A stretch of DNA of 64,000 nucleotides from Paenibacillus agilis (GCF_007786455.1 NZ_VNJK01000002.1:434001-498000); one strand, 5' to 3'. Positions 26,700 through 35,855 are shown, counted from the stretch's first letter. Program-made: numbers and translations. The notes: a model not told the origin generated them from the sequence alone.

Positions 26700-29600
26700 A
26701 TGATAAAACGAATAGAAAATAAAACCACCTACAAAAACATCGTCATTATTATCATTTTTCTAGGCACTATGCTCGGTTTACGCTGGGTTTGGTCTGAGTT
26801 ATTTTTCCCTGCTATCGATCACCCTCGTCCTGTTAATGGGGTACTGGATATGCGTGGTTGGGATTTAGAGAAATATGACACGATCCCGTTGGATGGAGAA
26901 TGGTTGTTCTACCCTGAAACCTTTATTTCTTATCAGGACTTATCGTTAGTTGAAACGAAGCCCGATTCTATACAAGTACCAGGAGATTGGAGCAGCCTAC
27001 TGGCTAACGAGTCAGCGTCTTCGTTAGGATACGGCACTTATCGGCTGCGTATTTTAGTTGATCCGTTGGAGGAGCCCATTTCTTTTTGGATGCAGGGCAT
27101 ACAAGCTTCATCTACGGCGGAGATCAATGGTGAAGTCGCCGCGAAAGTGGGACAACCGTCCGATCAGCCGGATGAATATGTACCTGAAAGCACTTCGTAC
27201 ACAGCCTCTTATATGAATGAAGGTGCAGAAGAAATTGAACTGCTTATTCGCGTAGCCAATTATGATAATCCATATAACGGCGGGATCGTACGCTCCATTC
27301 GATTTGGATCGCTGGCAGCCCTTGACCATGTGCGTTGGTATTCGATCGGATTCCAGCTCGTTTCCTTTATCATCGTCATGCTGCATAGCTTGTATGCAGG
27401 TATCCTTTATTTATTCAACAGGCGAGAGCAATTGCTTCTGAACTTTGGTTTGTTAACGTTAACGGTTGGAATAACGATTGTTGTAGACCGAGATAACTTA
27501 CTAATGTTATGGGTACCATTTATGAATTATACATGGGCGCTAAAAATTAAGCTGCTTGCTTACCTGTGGCTTTCATTCTTTATTTTAGCTCTGTTCCGAT
27601 CATTCTTTATATTTTCACGAAAGATCCTGTGGCTGCGCATATATAAAACGGCTCTTATTGCATACTCTGGATTTATATTGTTGGCCAACGCTCCACTCGT
27701 CCATAGCTCAGTAGAATGGGGCATTTATTATGCCTTCTATTTGTTGCCGTTAGCTAGTTTTGTTTATTTTCTAATAGCCAAAGTTTTTCCGAAGCAAGAT
27801 GACGACACGATCTTTTTATTGTTCTCTGCAGCAAGCATGCTGTCAGGGGCCATATGGTCAATGATAAATTCCAATGTCAACGTTACGGTTGTTTATTACC
27901 CAATTGATCTAATCGCAGCACTTACCAGTTTCTCAGCTTACTGGTTTAAACAATATTTCCGTCATACAGAAGAAAATAAAAAGCTAACCGAGCAGCTGCA
28001 AAAGGCAGACAAGTTAAAGGACGAATTTCTCGCGAATACATCGCATGAATTGAGAACACCCCTGCACGGCATTATGAATATCGCTCAAACTGTCGTAACC
28101 AAAGAAAAAGCTAAAATGAATGAGCGAAGTGTTAAAGATATGGAATTGCTGATTACGATTAGTCGACGTATGTCCTATACACTTAACGACCTTCTCGATG
28201 TCGCACGGCTTCAGGAACATCGTATCGTACTCCAGCAGGAGCCTTTACACATTCAATCGATCGTTCCAGGTGTTATCGGTATGCTAACCTACATGATTGA
28301 AGGCAAGCCTGTTCAATTGAAGATGGATCTTGAGGATTCTATTCCAATCGTCATGGCCGACGAGAAAAGACTCGTACAAATTTTGTACAATCTCATTCAT
28401 AATGCGCTCAAATTTACAAACGAAGGCACGGTCTCTGTATCTGCTGAGGTTCAAGATGGGCATGTCATCATCCATGTTTCCGATACCGGAATCGGCATGA
28501 CTAAGGAAACACAAGCAAAGGTGTTTCAACGTTATGAACAAGGTGCAGATGGAAGAAGTGACGGAAGAGGAATCGGGCTTGGATTAAATATTTGCAAGCA
28601 GCTGGTGGAATTGCATGGCAGCGCATTGACTATTCGTTCTGAGCTTGACGAAGGTTCCGCATTTAGTTTTGGTTTACCGATATCTGTGGGAGTGACGAAT
28701 CCGTCATCATTGCAACAAAATACGCTTCTTCATTATGAAACAGTGGAACCAAAAGAAATAGAATCAAGCGGGTTTATGCTGCCAAACCATGCAATTGCGG
28801 AAATGGCTGCAAATACACTTGTACCACCACTATTGAATGACGCTAAACTGAATATTCTTGCTGTAGATGATGATCCCGTTAATCTAAGCGTGCTTGTCGG
28901 TATTCTTTCCACAGAGCCTTATCACATTACTACCGCTCATTCCGCGCAAGAAGTCATGGAATTGCTAGGTACGCAGCAATGGGACTTGCTTATCGCCGAT
29001 GTGATGATGCCAAACATGTCAGGCTATGAACTAACACAAAGAGTGCGGGAGCTCTATTCAGTCTCAGAGCTTCCCATTCTCTTGTTGACTGCACGTAGTC
29101 AGCCTGCGGACATTTACACAGGGTTCTTGTCAGGTGCCAACGACTATGTGACCAAGCCTGTAGACGCTCTGGAACTGAAATACCGAATCCGAGCATTGAC
29201 GACGCTACGACAGTCCATCCATGAGCGATTACGGATGGAAGCCGCGTATCTTCAGGCGCAAATTCATCCTCATTTTCTGTTCAATACGCTGAACTCCATT
29301 ATGGCACTCAGTGATATCGATACGGATAAAATGCGAGATGTAGGTGAAGCATTCGCATCATATTTACGTATTAGCTTTGATTTTTTAAATACAGGCAGGC
29401 TGGTTGATCTTGATTATGAATTAAAGCTCGTAGAAGCTTATCTGTATATTGAAAAAGCCCGATTTGAAGACAGGCTATCCATCGTATGGGAGGTTGAATC
29501 GAGGATCAACTTGCAGCTCCCTCCACTCTCGATCCAGCCAATTGTTGAAAATGCCGTTAAGCACGGCGTCCTTAGCCAAGTGAAGGGCGGTACTGTTCAT

Positions 29601-29840
29601 ATTCGAATTATAAGGCAGAACCATTCCACCCTTATCGAAGTAAAGGATAACGGAAAAGGCATGGAACAAGAAAAAGTTGTGTCGCTGCTGAACCCAACGA
29701 TGAAAGGTAAAGGAGGTATTGGCGTTACTAATACCAATCGTCGATTGATTCAAATGTATGGTCAGGGGCTGTTCATTGACAGCAAACCCGGTGAAGGTAC
29801 AACAGTATCCTTTGTTATTCCCGATCAGCGTGTGAAGTAA
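26700..29840 (+). CDS. 7TMR-DISM hybrid sensor kinase with two kinase modules and a receiver
   Basis: Membrane sensor of about 1046 residues. Order of domains: a signal anchor, an extracytoplasmic sugar-binding-like (7TMR-DISM extracellular) domain, seven helices, a HisKA domain with HELRTPLHGIMN, a HATPase domain (NLIHNALKFTNEG, DTGIGMTK, GRGIGLGLNI), a receiver (VDDDPVN, LLIADVMMPNMSG, NDYVTKPV), and at the C-terminus a second, LytS/YesM-type kinase core (QIHPHFLFNTLNSIMALSD, IQPIVENAVKHG, DNGKGM). The start is uncertain: the ATG at 26700 fits the topology, ATGs at 26652 and 26601 are in frame, and none has a good ribosome site. No response regulator gene is adjacent. A strong terminator follows. 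Confidence 0.88.
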   Translation: MIKRIENKTTYKNIVIIIIFLGTMLGLRWVWSELFFPAIDHPRPVNGVLDMRGWDLEKYDTIPLDGEWLFYPETFISYQDLSLVETKPDSIQVPGDWSSLLANESASSLGYGTYRLRILVDPLEEPISFWMQGIQASSTAEINGEVAAKVGQPSDQPDEYVPESTSYTASYMNEGAEEIELLIRVANYDNPYNGGIVRSIRFGSLAALDHVRWYSIGFQLVSFIIVMLHSLYAGILYLFNRREQLLLNFGLLTLTVGITIVVDRDNLLMLWVPFMNYTWALKIKLLAYLWLSFFILALFRSFFIFSRKILWLRIYKTALIAYSGFILLANAPLVHSSVEWGIYYAFYLLPLASFVYFLIAKVFPKQDDDTIFLLFSAASMLSGAIWSMINSNVNVTVVYYPIDLIAALTSFSAYWFKQYFRHTEENKKLTEQLQKADKLKDEFLANTSHELRTPLHGIMNIAQTVVTKEKAKMNERSVKDMELLITISRRMSYTLNDLLDVARLQEHRIVLQQEPLHIQSIVPGVIGMLTYMIEGKPVQLKMDLEDSIPIVMADEKRLVQILYNLIHNALKFTNEGTVSVSAEVQDGHVIIHVSDTGIGMTKETQAKVFQRYEQGADGRSDGRGIGLGLNICKQLVELHGSALTIRSELDEGSAFSFGLPISVGVTNPSSLQQNTLLHYETVEPKEIESSGFMLPNHAIAEMAANTLVPPLLNDAKLNILAVDDDPVNLSVLVGILSTEPYHITTAHSAQEVMELLGTQQWDLLIADVMMPNMSGYELTQRVRELYSVSELPILLLTARSQPADIYTGFLSGANDYVTKPVDALELKYRIRALTTLRQSIHERLRMEAAYLQAQIHPHFLFNTLNSIMALSDIDTDKMRDVGEAFASYLRISFDFLNTGRLVDLDYELKLVEAYLYIEKARFEDRLSIVWEVESRINLQLPPLSIQPIVENAVKHGVLSQVKGGTVHIRIIRQNHSTLIEVKDNGKGMEQEKVVSLLNPTMKGKGGIGVTNTNRRLIQMYGQGLFIDSKPGEGTTVSFVIPDQRVK

Positions 29841-29899
29841 GTTGATCCTTGCAGATATCGTTGCAGTCTTGCAGTCCTATCCGATAAAATTCTCAGGAG

Positions 29900-29949
29900 C
29901 CCCTAAGTATCATTACCGAGTACCGAATCGGTAGGATACTAGGGGTATT
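29900..29949 (+). terminator. Strong terminator after the hybrid kinase
   Basis: CCCCTAAGTATCATTACCGA pairs with TCGGTAGGATACTAGGGG, with a few bulges, followed by TATTT. Confidence 0.85.
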
Positions 29950-29967
29950 TCCCTTCTACCTGCGGTG

Positions 29968-29996
29968 TTGACATTTTATCAATTGAGTAGTAAAGT
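29968..29996 (+). promoter_or_regulatory. Promoter of the MarR regulator gene
   Basis: A perfect -35 TTGACA at 29968-29973 is followed after 17 bases by TAAAGT (four of six matches to the -10). The spacer holds the palindrome TCAATTGA, a possible second operator. The MarR start is 35 bases downstream. Confidence 0.55.
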
Positions 29997-30030
29997 GATA
30001 TCAAGGTTAGCGAAGGGGGATGAAAACGAA

Positions 30031-30474
30031 ATGCGTAATAATACGATAGGATCACTAATCTGGTTACGTTTAATGCGTTTTACGAACCAGAGCAACCAAA
30101 TGTCGAATGAATTTTTGAAACGATTTGATTTAACGACCGCTCAATTTGATGTATTGATACAAATTCGCACATATCAGCCGTTGACGCAAATGGAGTTGGC
30201 TGAGAAAGTTACTGTTACCCAAGGTGGTATTTCTCGTATGCTCACCCGTCTTGAGAAGGAAGGCTATATTGTCCGTAAACAAGACTGGAAGACGAAGACG
30301 ATAAGCCTAACCGAAAAAGCAGAAGCGATTATGGAGCAAGTGATGCCAGAGCAGCTTGCATTCCAAACCTCCTTCTTTGACGATGTATTAAGCGAAGAAG
30401 AACAGAAAACACTATATGCGTTAATGTCACGCGTTCATAAACATAGCGAGAAAAAAGAAATCCCGCCGGAATAG
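30031..30474 (+). CDS. MarR-family transcriptional regulator
   Basis: Winged-helix repressor of 147 residues: [50 protein letters not shown] gives the helices and recognition helix (core [17 protein letters not shown]), followed by the wing and a C-terminal dimer helix. It has no cysteine at all, so a thiol-based switch of the OhrR or YodB kind is excluded and ligand binding, as proposed for MhqR, is more likely. The ATG at 30031 has AAGGGGGATG before it. It heads a cluster with a ring-cleaving dioxygenase and two flavin enzymes, separated from them by a perfect 16-bp palindrome. Confidence 0.92.
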   Translation: MRNNTIGSLIWLRLMRFTNQSNQMSNEFLKRFDLTTAQFDVLIQIRTYQPLTQMELAEKVTVTQGGISRMLTRLEKEGYIVRKQDWKTKTISLTEKAEAIMEQVMPEQLAFQTSFFDDVLSEEEQKTLYALMSRVHKHSEKKEIPPE

Positions 30475-30495
30475 AACGGATTTTTTTACACCATC

Positions 30496-30511
30496 ACTTG
30501 ACTAGTCAAGT
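30496..30511. promoter_or_regulatory. Palindromic operator between the MarR gene and the dioxygenase operon
   Basis: ACTTGACTAGTCAAGT is a perfect 16-bp palindrome 22 bases after the MarR stop and just before the dioxygenase ribosome site (AAGGAGG). Its size and position fit a MarR operator. Confidence 0.7.
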
Positions 30512-30532
30512 TAAAAATAAGGAGGGGCTGTC

Positions 30533-31474
30533 ATGTATACGATTCCTGGACATCACCATGTTTCGATGCTAACCAAAACAGCATCTGTAAACAATCATTT
30601 TTATAAAAACGTACTCGGCTTGCGCCGCGTGAAAAAGACGGTTAACCAAGATAATCCAAAGATGTATCACCTCTTTTACGGCGACTTAACGGGCAGCGCA
30701 GGAACAGAGCTATCGTTTTTTGAAATGCCGATGGCAGGAAGAACGGTACGTGGCACAAACGCCATCACACAGATCGGACTGCTCGTTCCCTCCTATGACA
30801 GCTTAGTGTATTGGCAGGAGCGATTGGAGCAGTTCAATATCGAGCATAGCGGCATTACAACGTATGCCGGGCGAGATGCGATTCACTTTGAAGACCCAGA
30901 CGGCCTGCGCTTAATTCTGTTGAATCATGAAGGCGGCGAAATTCCTTCCTTCTGGTCCGCTTGGGGAGACTCTCCTGTTGAGGAACAGCATCGGATTCTT
31001 GGACTTGGTACCGTTGAAATTACGGTACGCTACTTGGATCGATTGGCAAACTTGCTTAAAGAAACGTTTGGATACGCAGAAGTATCTCGTATAGATGAGG
31101 AAGCTATTTACCAGTCCGTAGCTGGTCAAGCATTCGGTGAAATTGTTATTAAGCGATTAGATGGACCTGTTGAGAGAAACGGCAAAGGGAGCGTGCATCA
31201 TCTAGCGATTCGTGTGAACAACGAAGAAGAGCTTCGCCATTGGGATGAGGCCGTGAAGCAGCGCGGATTCCAATCAACTGGAATTGTCGATCGCTACTAC
31301 TTCAAAAGTTTATATTTCCGTGAGTCGAACGGCATTTTATTCGAAATTGCAACCGATGGCCCTGGATTCACAGTCGACTCCTCTATTGAAGAGCTCGGAA
31401 CCATATTAGATTTGCCACCATTTTTAGAAGACCGACGTGCGGAAATTGAAACTGCGTTAGCACCAATAGATTGA
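30533..31474 (+). CDS. Ring-cleaving dioxygenase, MhqO/glyoxalase superfamily
   Basis: Vicinal-oxygen-chelate fold protein of 313 residues made of two tandem modules. Probable metal ligands are the His of the N-terminal PGHHHVSM, the His of SVHHLAIRV at the start of the second module and the Glu of GILFEIATDGPGF. It matches the group that includes B. subtilis MhqO, induced by hydroquinones and catechols through MhqR. It is the first gene after the MarR-type operator and is followed by two flavin-dependent oxidoreductase genes. Aromatic ring cleavage is by family; the true substrate is not shown. Confidence 0.9.
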   Translation: MYTIPGHHHVSMLTKTASVNNHFYKNVLGLRRVKKTVNQDNPKMYHLFYGDLTGSAGTELSFFEMPMAGRTVRGTNAITQIGLLVPSYDSLVYWQERLEQFNIEHSGITTYAGRDAIHFEDPDGLRLILLNHEGGEIPSFWSAWGDSPVEEQHRILGLGTVEITVRYLDRLANLLKETFGYAEVSRIDEEAIYQSVAGQAFGEIVIKRLDGPVERNGKGSVHHLAIRVNNEEELRHWDEAVKQRGFQSTGIVDRYYFKSLYFRESNGILFEIATDGPGFTVDSSIEELGTILDLPPFLEDRRAEIETALAPID

Positions 31475-31520
31475 TTTGACTGATTGAGTAAATAAACCAA
31501 CAACAAGGGAGAGATTATCC

Positions 31521-32579
31521 ATGAAACAATATCGTATTGAGCCAGATAAAGGTGTAGAAATCGGACTTTATTCGATCGGTGAGCACTTGCCTAACCCACA
31601 TACAGGGGAATTGATTAGCTCCCAACAGCGGATTCATGAATTGATTGAAGCAAGTAAGCTTGCAGATGAGGCTGGACTTGATGTATTTGCAGTCGGGGAA
31701 AGCCACCAAACTCATTTTACAACCCAAGCGCATACCGTCATTCTTGGCGCTATTGCACAAGCTACGAAAAACATTAAAGTGGCTAGCTCGGCAACTGTAT
31801 TGAGCACCTCCGATCCGGTTCGTGTGTACGAGGATTTCGCTACGCTTGATCTTATCTCGAACGGTCGGGCTGAAATCGTCGCAGGACGCGGTTCACGCGT
31901 TGGTGCTTACAGCTTGCTAGGTTACGATGTACGAGATTATGAAGAATTGTTCGAAGAAAAAATGGAGCTTCTCATGAAGCTGAATAACGAGGATACCGTG
32001 ACATGGGAAGGACAGTATCGGGCACCGTTGAAAAATGCATCTATTTTGCCACAGCCTATGAATGGTGTTTTGCCAATATGGCGTGCAGTAGGCGGTCCTC
32101 CTGCCAGCGCAATCAAAGCTGGACAGGCAGGGGTACCTATGATGCTGACGACGCTTGGCGGTCCTGCTATCAACTTCAAGCATTCTGTTGACGCGTACCG
32201 TGAGGCAGCTAAGAAGGCTGGCTTTAACCCAGCAACGCTGCCAATTGCAACGACAGGGCTGCTATATACAGCGAAAGACTCCCAAGATGCGCTTCGTGAA
32301 TACTACCCGCATATTAACGCGGGCATGCAAGCCTTGAAGGGCGGCGGCTATCCGAAGCAGCAGTTCGCTCAAGCGGTAGACCATCGTGATGCGTTAATGA
32401 TCGGCAGCCCACAGCAAATTATTGAAAAAATGCTCTACCAATATGAGCTATATGGCAACCAACGCTTCTTGGCAGAAATCGACTTTGGCGGTGTGCCATT
32501 CGATAAGATCGCGAAAAATATTGAGTTGCTCGCAACTGAAATTATACCTGCCGTGAAGAAGCATACAGCTAAAAAATAA
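31521..32579 (+). CDS. LLM-class flavin-dependent oxidoreductase
   Basis: Luciferase-like (TIM-barrel) monooxygenase of 352 residues. Family markers include ELIEASKLADEAGLDVFAVGE, HTVILGAIAQATKNIKVASSATVLSTSDPVRVYEDFATLD (core VLSTSDPVRVYEDFATLD), GRAEIVAGRGSRV and a late MIGSPQQIIEKM. Such enzymes use reduced flavin supplied by a separate reductase; the FMN reductase gene that follows by 12 bases could provide it. It lies 46 bases after the dioxygenase gene and has the ribosome site GGGAGAG. The substrate is unknown. Confidence 0.92.
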   Translation: MKQYRIEPDKGVEIGLYSIGEHLPNPHTGELISSQQRIHELIEASKLADEAGLDVFAVGESHQTHFTTQAHTVILGAIAQATKNIKVASSATVLSTSDPVRVYEDFATLDLISNGRAEIVAGRGSRVGAYSLLGYDVRDYEELFEEKMELLMKLNNEDTVTWEGQYRAPLKNASILPQPMNGVLPIWRAVGGPPASAIKAGQAGVPMMLTTLGGPAINFKHSVDAYREAAKKAGFNPATLPIATTGLLYTAKDSQDALREYYPHINAGMQALKGGGYPKQQFAQAVDHRDALMIGSPQQIIEKMLYQYELYGNQRFLAEIDFGGVPFDKIAKNIELLATEIIPAVKKHTAKK

Positions 32580-32591
32580 GGAGTGACGATC

Positions 32592-33158
32592 ATGAAAATC
32601 GTAGGGATTGCAGGCTCCAACGTAGGCTCTAAAACGAGAACAGCGATGGATGTTACACTCCAAAAAGCACGTGATAAGTATCCAGACGCAGAAATTACGC
32701 TGCTCGACCTAGCGGAATACGATATGGTCTTTAGCGATGGGCGCAACTATTGGGAGTACGAGGGTGATACGAAGTTCGTAACAGAAACGATTATGGCTGC
32801 AGATGCGATTATTATCGGCACACCAACGTTTCAGGCTTCGATTCCAGCGACGTTGAAAAATATTTTCGACTTGCTGCCCGTCAATGGATTCCGCGATAAG
32901 GTGGTAAGTTTGCTCGTTACAGCCGGCACAGCGAGACATTATTTAATGGTGGAGATGCAGTTAAAGCCCATTTTGGCATATATGAAGGCGCATATCGTAC
33001 CAACCTATGTATTTTTAGAAGACAAAGACTTTCATCGCAAAGAAATCATCAACGATGATATTTTGTTCCGGATTGAGCGTTTAGTGGAAGATACGGTACA
33101 GCTTACGAATGCCTATGCGAAGATTCGCGAAGAAAAGGATGCGGAATACGATTTTTAA
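32592..33158 (+). CDS. NAD(P)H-dependent FMN reductase
   Basis: Flavodoxin-fold reductase of 188 residues: GIAGSNVGSKTRTAMDVTL (phosphate-binding loop), then DAIIIGTPTFQASIPATLKNIFDLLP (FMN-contact loop) and KVVSLLVTAGTARHYLMVE. This is the FMN_red/SsuE-like family that reduces free FMN or quinones. The ATG at 32592 has AAGGAGTG before it; a GTG nine bases upstream lies within that site. It is the last gene of the MarR-controlled operon and a structured terminator follows about 90 bases later. Confidence 0.9.
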   Translation: MKIVGIAGSNVGSKTRTAMDVTLQKARDKYPDAEITLLDLAEYDMVFSDGRNYWEYEGDTKFVTETIMAADAIIIGTPTFQASIPATLKNIFDLLPVNGFRDKVVSLLVTAGTARHYLMVEMQLKPILAYMKAHIVPTYVFLEDKDFHRKEIINDDILFRIERLVEDTVQLTNAYAKIREEKDAEYDF

Positions 33159-33250
33159 ATGGGATAGGTATGGATAGGTATCGAGGATCGGAACTGTTCA
33201 GTTAAAGGGATTATGGGAATTATCAATGTTCATATCACTTATTTTGAGAA

Positions 33251-33307
33251 GGGTTCGACTCTTTTACGCTAGCTTTTGCAAGCTGGCTAGAGGGGTTGAA
33301 TCCTTTT
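33251..33307 (+). terminator. Long hairpin terminator downstream of the dioxygenase operon
   Basis: In plus-strand RNA, GGGUUCGACUC pairs along its whole length with the reverse of GGGUUGAAUCC using G-U pairs, and GCUAGCUU pairs with AAGCUGGC above an internal loop; UUUUC follows. The wobble pairs work only in plus-strand RNA, which fixes the orientation. Confidence 0.65.
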
Positions 33308-33419
33308 CGCATCTGCTTACATAGTCCGTCCATTTGATTTTCATAGAACTTTCAGTGTATTTTAGTAATATGGAACATGAAAATAATTCCATCAAATCAC
33401 GAAAGGACTGGAGGAAGAA

Positions 33420-34547
33420 ATGGAACAGGAACCAAAGCAAGATATAGAAAAAAAAGAAGAAGATAACGGGCAAGAACAGATTCAAGAAAGTGAAGTAACC
33501 ACGGAGCTGAAACCTACTGAGCTACCGAGTAGAACAGCGAAGAAAAAACGAAACTATTACCGTATCTCGATATATATACTGATCGCGCTTATTCTGGTTG
33601 GTGGTCTAGCCTTTATTTTCAAAAAGCAAATTGGTCTCTTCCTATTCGATACGATCGCAGCTGGGGATATTAAAGAAACTTTAGATAAATCGTATGAAGC
33701 TATTGGCACTGAGCCAGTCGAAACAGAGCAAGGAACGAATACTGATCCATTTTCCGTGCTGCTGCTTGGGGTGGATGCACGTGGCGATGAACGCGGCCTC
33801 TCTGATTCAATCATTTATTCCGTCGTCCGACCAAAAGATAATAAGCTCCTGCTCATATCGATCCCCAGAGACTCTTATGTCGACCTTATTGGAATGCAGG
33901 AAATTGGAATGAACGATCTGAAAACGAAAATTAACGCGGCTCATTCTTACGGCGGCCCTAAAATGAGTGTCGCTACCGTCGAGAACTTGCTGCAGAACAA
34001 AATTAACTATTATGCAGCGGTTAGATTTAATGGATTGAAAGACTTTGTAGATGCTTTGGGTGGCGTTAAATTGCCAATTACGGAGGTTATCGAAAACAAG
34101 AATCCGGTCCATATGAAGCTCCGAATAGAGCCTAACAAGCCGATTTACAATGGTGAAGATGCCCTTAACTACGTTCGATACCGTGAAGATTCCGATATGA
34201 ATCGAACGATGAGACAGCGTATTTTCCTTAACTCGGTTATGGATGAGATGCTAACTCTCAAGAACATTACTAAGATACCGGAATTCATCGATATTGCAGG
34301 TGCAAACTTTACGACCAATATGACCTCTGACTTTATTGTATCACTGGCGAAGGAATTCTTTATGAAGGATTCGCTGCCGCCGATTAGCAACTATATGATG
34401 CAAGGAAAAGGCGTGCGTACCGACTACTGGTACTATGAACTGATTCCAGAGGATGTTGAGTACACGAAGCAATTGATCGCCAACTGGATGGACCCAAATA
34501 CGCCTTTGGATCAACTTATTGAGCCTGAGGTGAAGAAAGAAGAATAG
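33420..34547 (+). CDS. LCP-family (LytR-CpsA-Psr) cell-wall glycopolymer ligase
   Basis: Membrane-anchored phosphotransferase of 375 residues that joins teichoic acids or other glycopolymers to peptidoglycan. A charged cytosolic tail (about 1-42) is followed by one helix (about 46-66) and the outer LCP domain with LLLGVDARGDERGLSDSIIY, LLLISIPRDSYVDL, KINAAHSYGGP, and LNYVRYREDSDMNRTMRQRI, which carries the conserved Arg/Asp lipid-pyrophosphate contacts. The start ATG has GGAGGAAGAA before it. A small membrane protein gene follows by 33 bases. Which polymer it handles cannot be told. Confidence 0.93.
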   Translation: MEQEPKQDIEKKEEDNGQEQIQESEVTTELKPTELPSRTAKKKRNYYRISIYILIALILVGGLAFIFKKQIGLFLFDTIAAGDIKETLDKSYEAIGTEPVETEQGTNTDPFSVLLLGVDARGDERGLSDSIIYSVVRPKDNKLLLISIPRDSYVDLIGMQEIGMNDLKTKINAAHSYGGPKMSVATVENLLQNKINYYAAVRFNGLKDFVDALGGVKLPITEVIENKNPVHMKLRIEPNKPIYNGEDALNYVRYREDSDMNRTMRQRIFLNSVMDEMLTLKNITKIPEFIDIAGANFTTNMTSDFIVSLAKEFFMKDSLPPISNYMMQGKGVRTDYWYYELIPEDVEYTKQLIANWMDPNTPLDQLIEPEVKKEE

Positions 34548-34580
34548 CTGGGTAGTCTTCTCATAATCGAGGTGCAAAAT

Positions 34581-34892
34581 TTGAATAAAAAGATAATGAG
34601 CATCACTTTGTTGATTGCAGGGGGACTTCTTCTATTCCTATACCCCTTTGTCATGATGGCTAATATTATGCAATTGGCAGCATATCCTTATGTGGAAAAA
34701 GGCTTCACGCTTGTGCTGATGAACACTTTTATATTTTTGACTAGTATTTATCCATTAACTTATATTATCTGTTTGGTTGTGTATCTCTTTAAAAAGAAAA
34801 AAAGCATTGTCATTCCCCTGATTCCTTTACTTCAGATTGTCATGGCAGTGATTATATTTTATCCTGCCGTATCTCTTGAAGCCGGCAGTTAA
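34581..34892 (+). CDS. Small hypothetical membrane protein
   Basis: Protein of 103 residues with three predicted helices (about 6-28, 42-66 and 76-98) and a KKKKS cytosolic turn. It starts at TTG with GAGGTG six bases before it; the GTG inside that site is not the start. It follows the LCP gene closely and shares its terminator, so it is probably cotranscribed. I do not recognise the family. Confidence 0.65.
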   Translation: MNKKIMSITLLIAGGLLLFLYPFVMMANIMQLAAYPYVEKGFTLVLMNTFIFLTSIYPLTYIICLVVYLFKKKKSIVIPLIPLLQIVMAVIIFYPAVSLEAGS

Positions 34893-34911
34893 TTTATGTA
34901 GATACCTATGG

Positions 34912-34950
34912 AAAGAGGCTCTTCCTTTAAACAGGAAGAGCCTTTCTAAC
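34912..34950 (+). terminator. Terminator after the LCP gene pair
   Basis: AGGCTCTTCCT pairs with AGGAAGAGCCT over a short loop, followed by TTCTAACTTT. Confidence 0.8.
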
Positions 34951-35070
34951 TTTGTCCCTTTGAGAAAGCAAAAATGAAAAATAAATTCAGGTCAGAGCGT
35001 CTTTGCCACATCAAATACGTTCAACAAGTTAGTTCCCCCTAGGATGCAATTGTTAGTCATATCCGTTATA

Positions 35071-35103
35071 AAAAAATGACTGCCATACGAGATGACAGCC
35101 ACT
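35071..35103 (-). terminator. Terminator of the GNAT gene at 35115
   Basis: On the minus strand TGGCTGTCAT pairs with ATGGCAGTCA and is followed by seven T. Confidence 0.8.
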
Positions 35104-35114
35104 CGAATTAACCC

Positions 35115-35666
35115 CTAACTCTTCAACTGTTCATATTCACTCTTCGTTAAACCATATACAAACTCGTCAAAGTGTTGTCCTTTGGTGTAAATCATATTCC
35201 GTAGCCTGCCCTCTTGCACAAACCCAAGACGTTCCTGCAAAGCAATGGAACCCTCATTGAAGGCATATACATGCGCATTTACCTTTTGATAACGCAGCTC
35301 TTCAAAATAATAGCGCAGTGCAATCATAACTGCTTCCGAGGCATAGCCTTTACGCCAATGCTCTCGAAACACCGCTACACCATATTTAAACGTTCCATGG
35401 CGCGGATCACAGCTATGTGTGCTAATACTGCCAACGAGTTCACCATCCATCGTTTCGATAGCGAGCATCATATTATCCCCGTTCGGACCTTGAGAAGCTT
35501 GATGCTCCGCCCAAGACTTCGTCCCTTCTTCAGACCTTGGGAAATAGATAACATCGCTAAGTCTAGCACTCTCCGAATCAAAATCATTGTTATGGAACTT
35601 CGCCCAGTCTGTAGGCAGAATGGCGCGCAGCTTTACTTTTTTACCTGACCAAATATTGTTTATCAT
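35115..35666 (-). CDS. GNAT acetyltransferase, RimJ/RimL-like
   Basis: Acetyltransferase of 183 residues in the RimJ/RimL group (protein or small-molecule N-acetylation). Markers: KVKLRAILPTDWAKF, VGSISTHSCDPRHGTFKYGVAVFREHWRKGYASEAVMIALRYYF (core FREHWRKGYASEAV, the acetyl-CoA loop) and NEGSIALQERLGFVQEGRLR. The ATG at 35666 has GGAGGGTCTAT before it; the longer frame to 35732 has no site. Single-gene unit; the acceptor is unknown. Confidence 0.9.
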   Translation of the reverse strand: MINNIWSGKKVKLRAILPTDWAKFHNNDFDSESARLSDVIYFPRSEEGTKSWAEHQASQGPNGDNMMLAIETMDGELVGSISTHSCDPRHGTFKYGVAVFREHWRKGYASEAVMIALRYYFEELRYQKVNAHVYAFNEGSIALQERLGFVQEGRLRNMIYTKGQHFDEFVYGLTKSEYEQLKS

Positions 35667-35819
35667 ATAGACCCTCCAATTGTTCGTTAAATGCTCTACT
35701 CCTTTGCAAAAATGCTGGTGGAGATCTTGCACGAGGATCTATATTCCTATGGGCGACTACATCGTTCTCATCCCTTTCATATAACCATATTATACCATAA
35801 TATATGAATGATTCATCAT

Positions 35820-35855
35820 AAAAAAAAGCCCACACCATAAACGTGTGGGCCGGAA
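35820..35855 (-). terminator. Terminator of the alpha-glucosidase gene
   Basis: GCCCACAC pairs with GTGTGGGC across a 7-base loop and is followed on the minus strand by eight T. Confidence 0.9.

Noticed and set aside
33251-33307. tRNA-like stretch (GGTTCGA motif)
   Set aside because: The motif lies in a simple hairpin; no acceptor, D or anticodon arms can be drawn.
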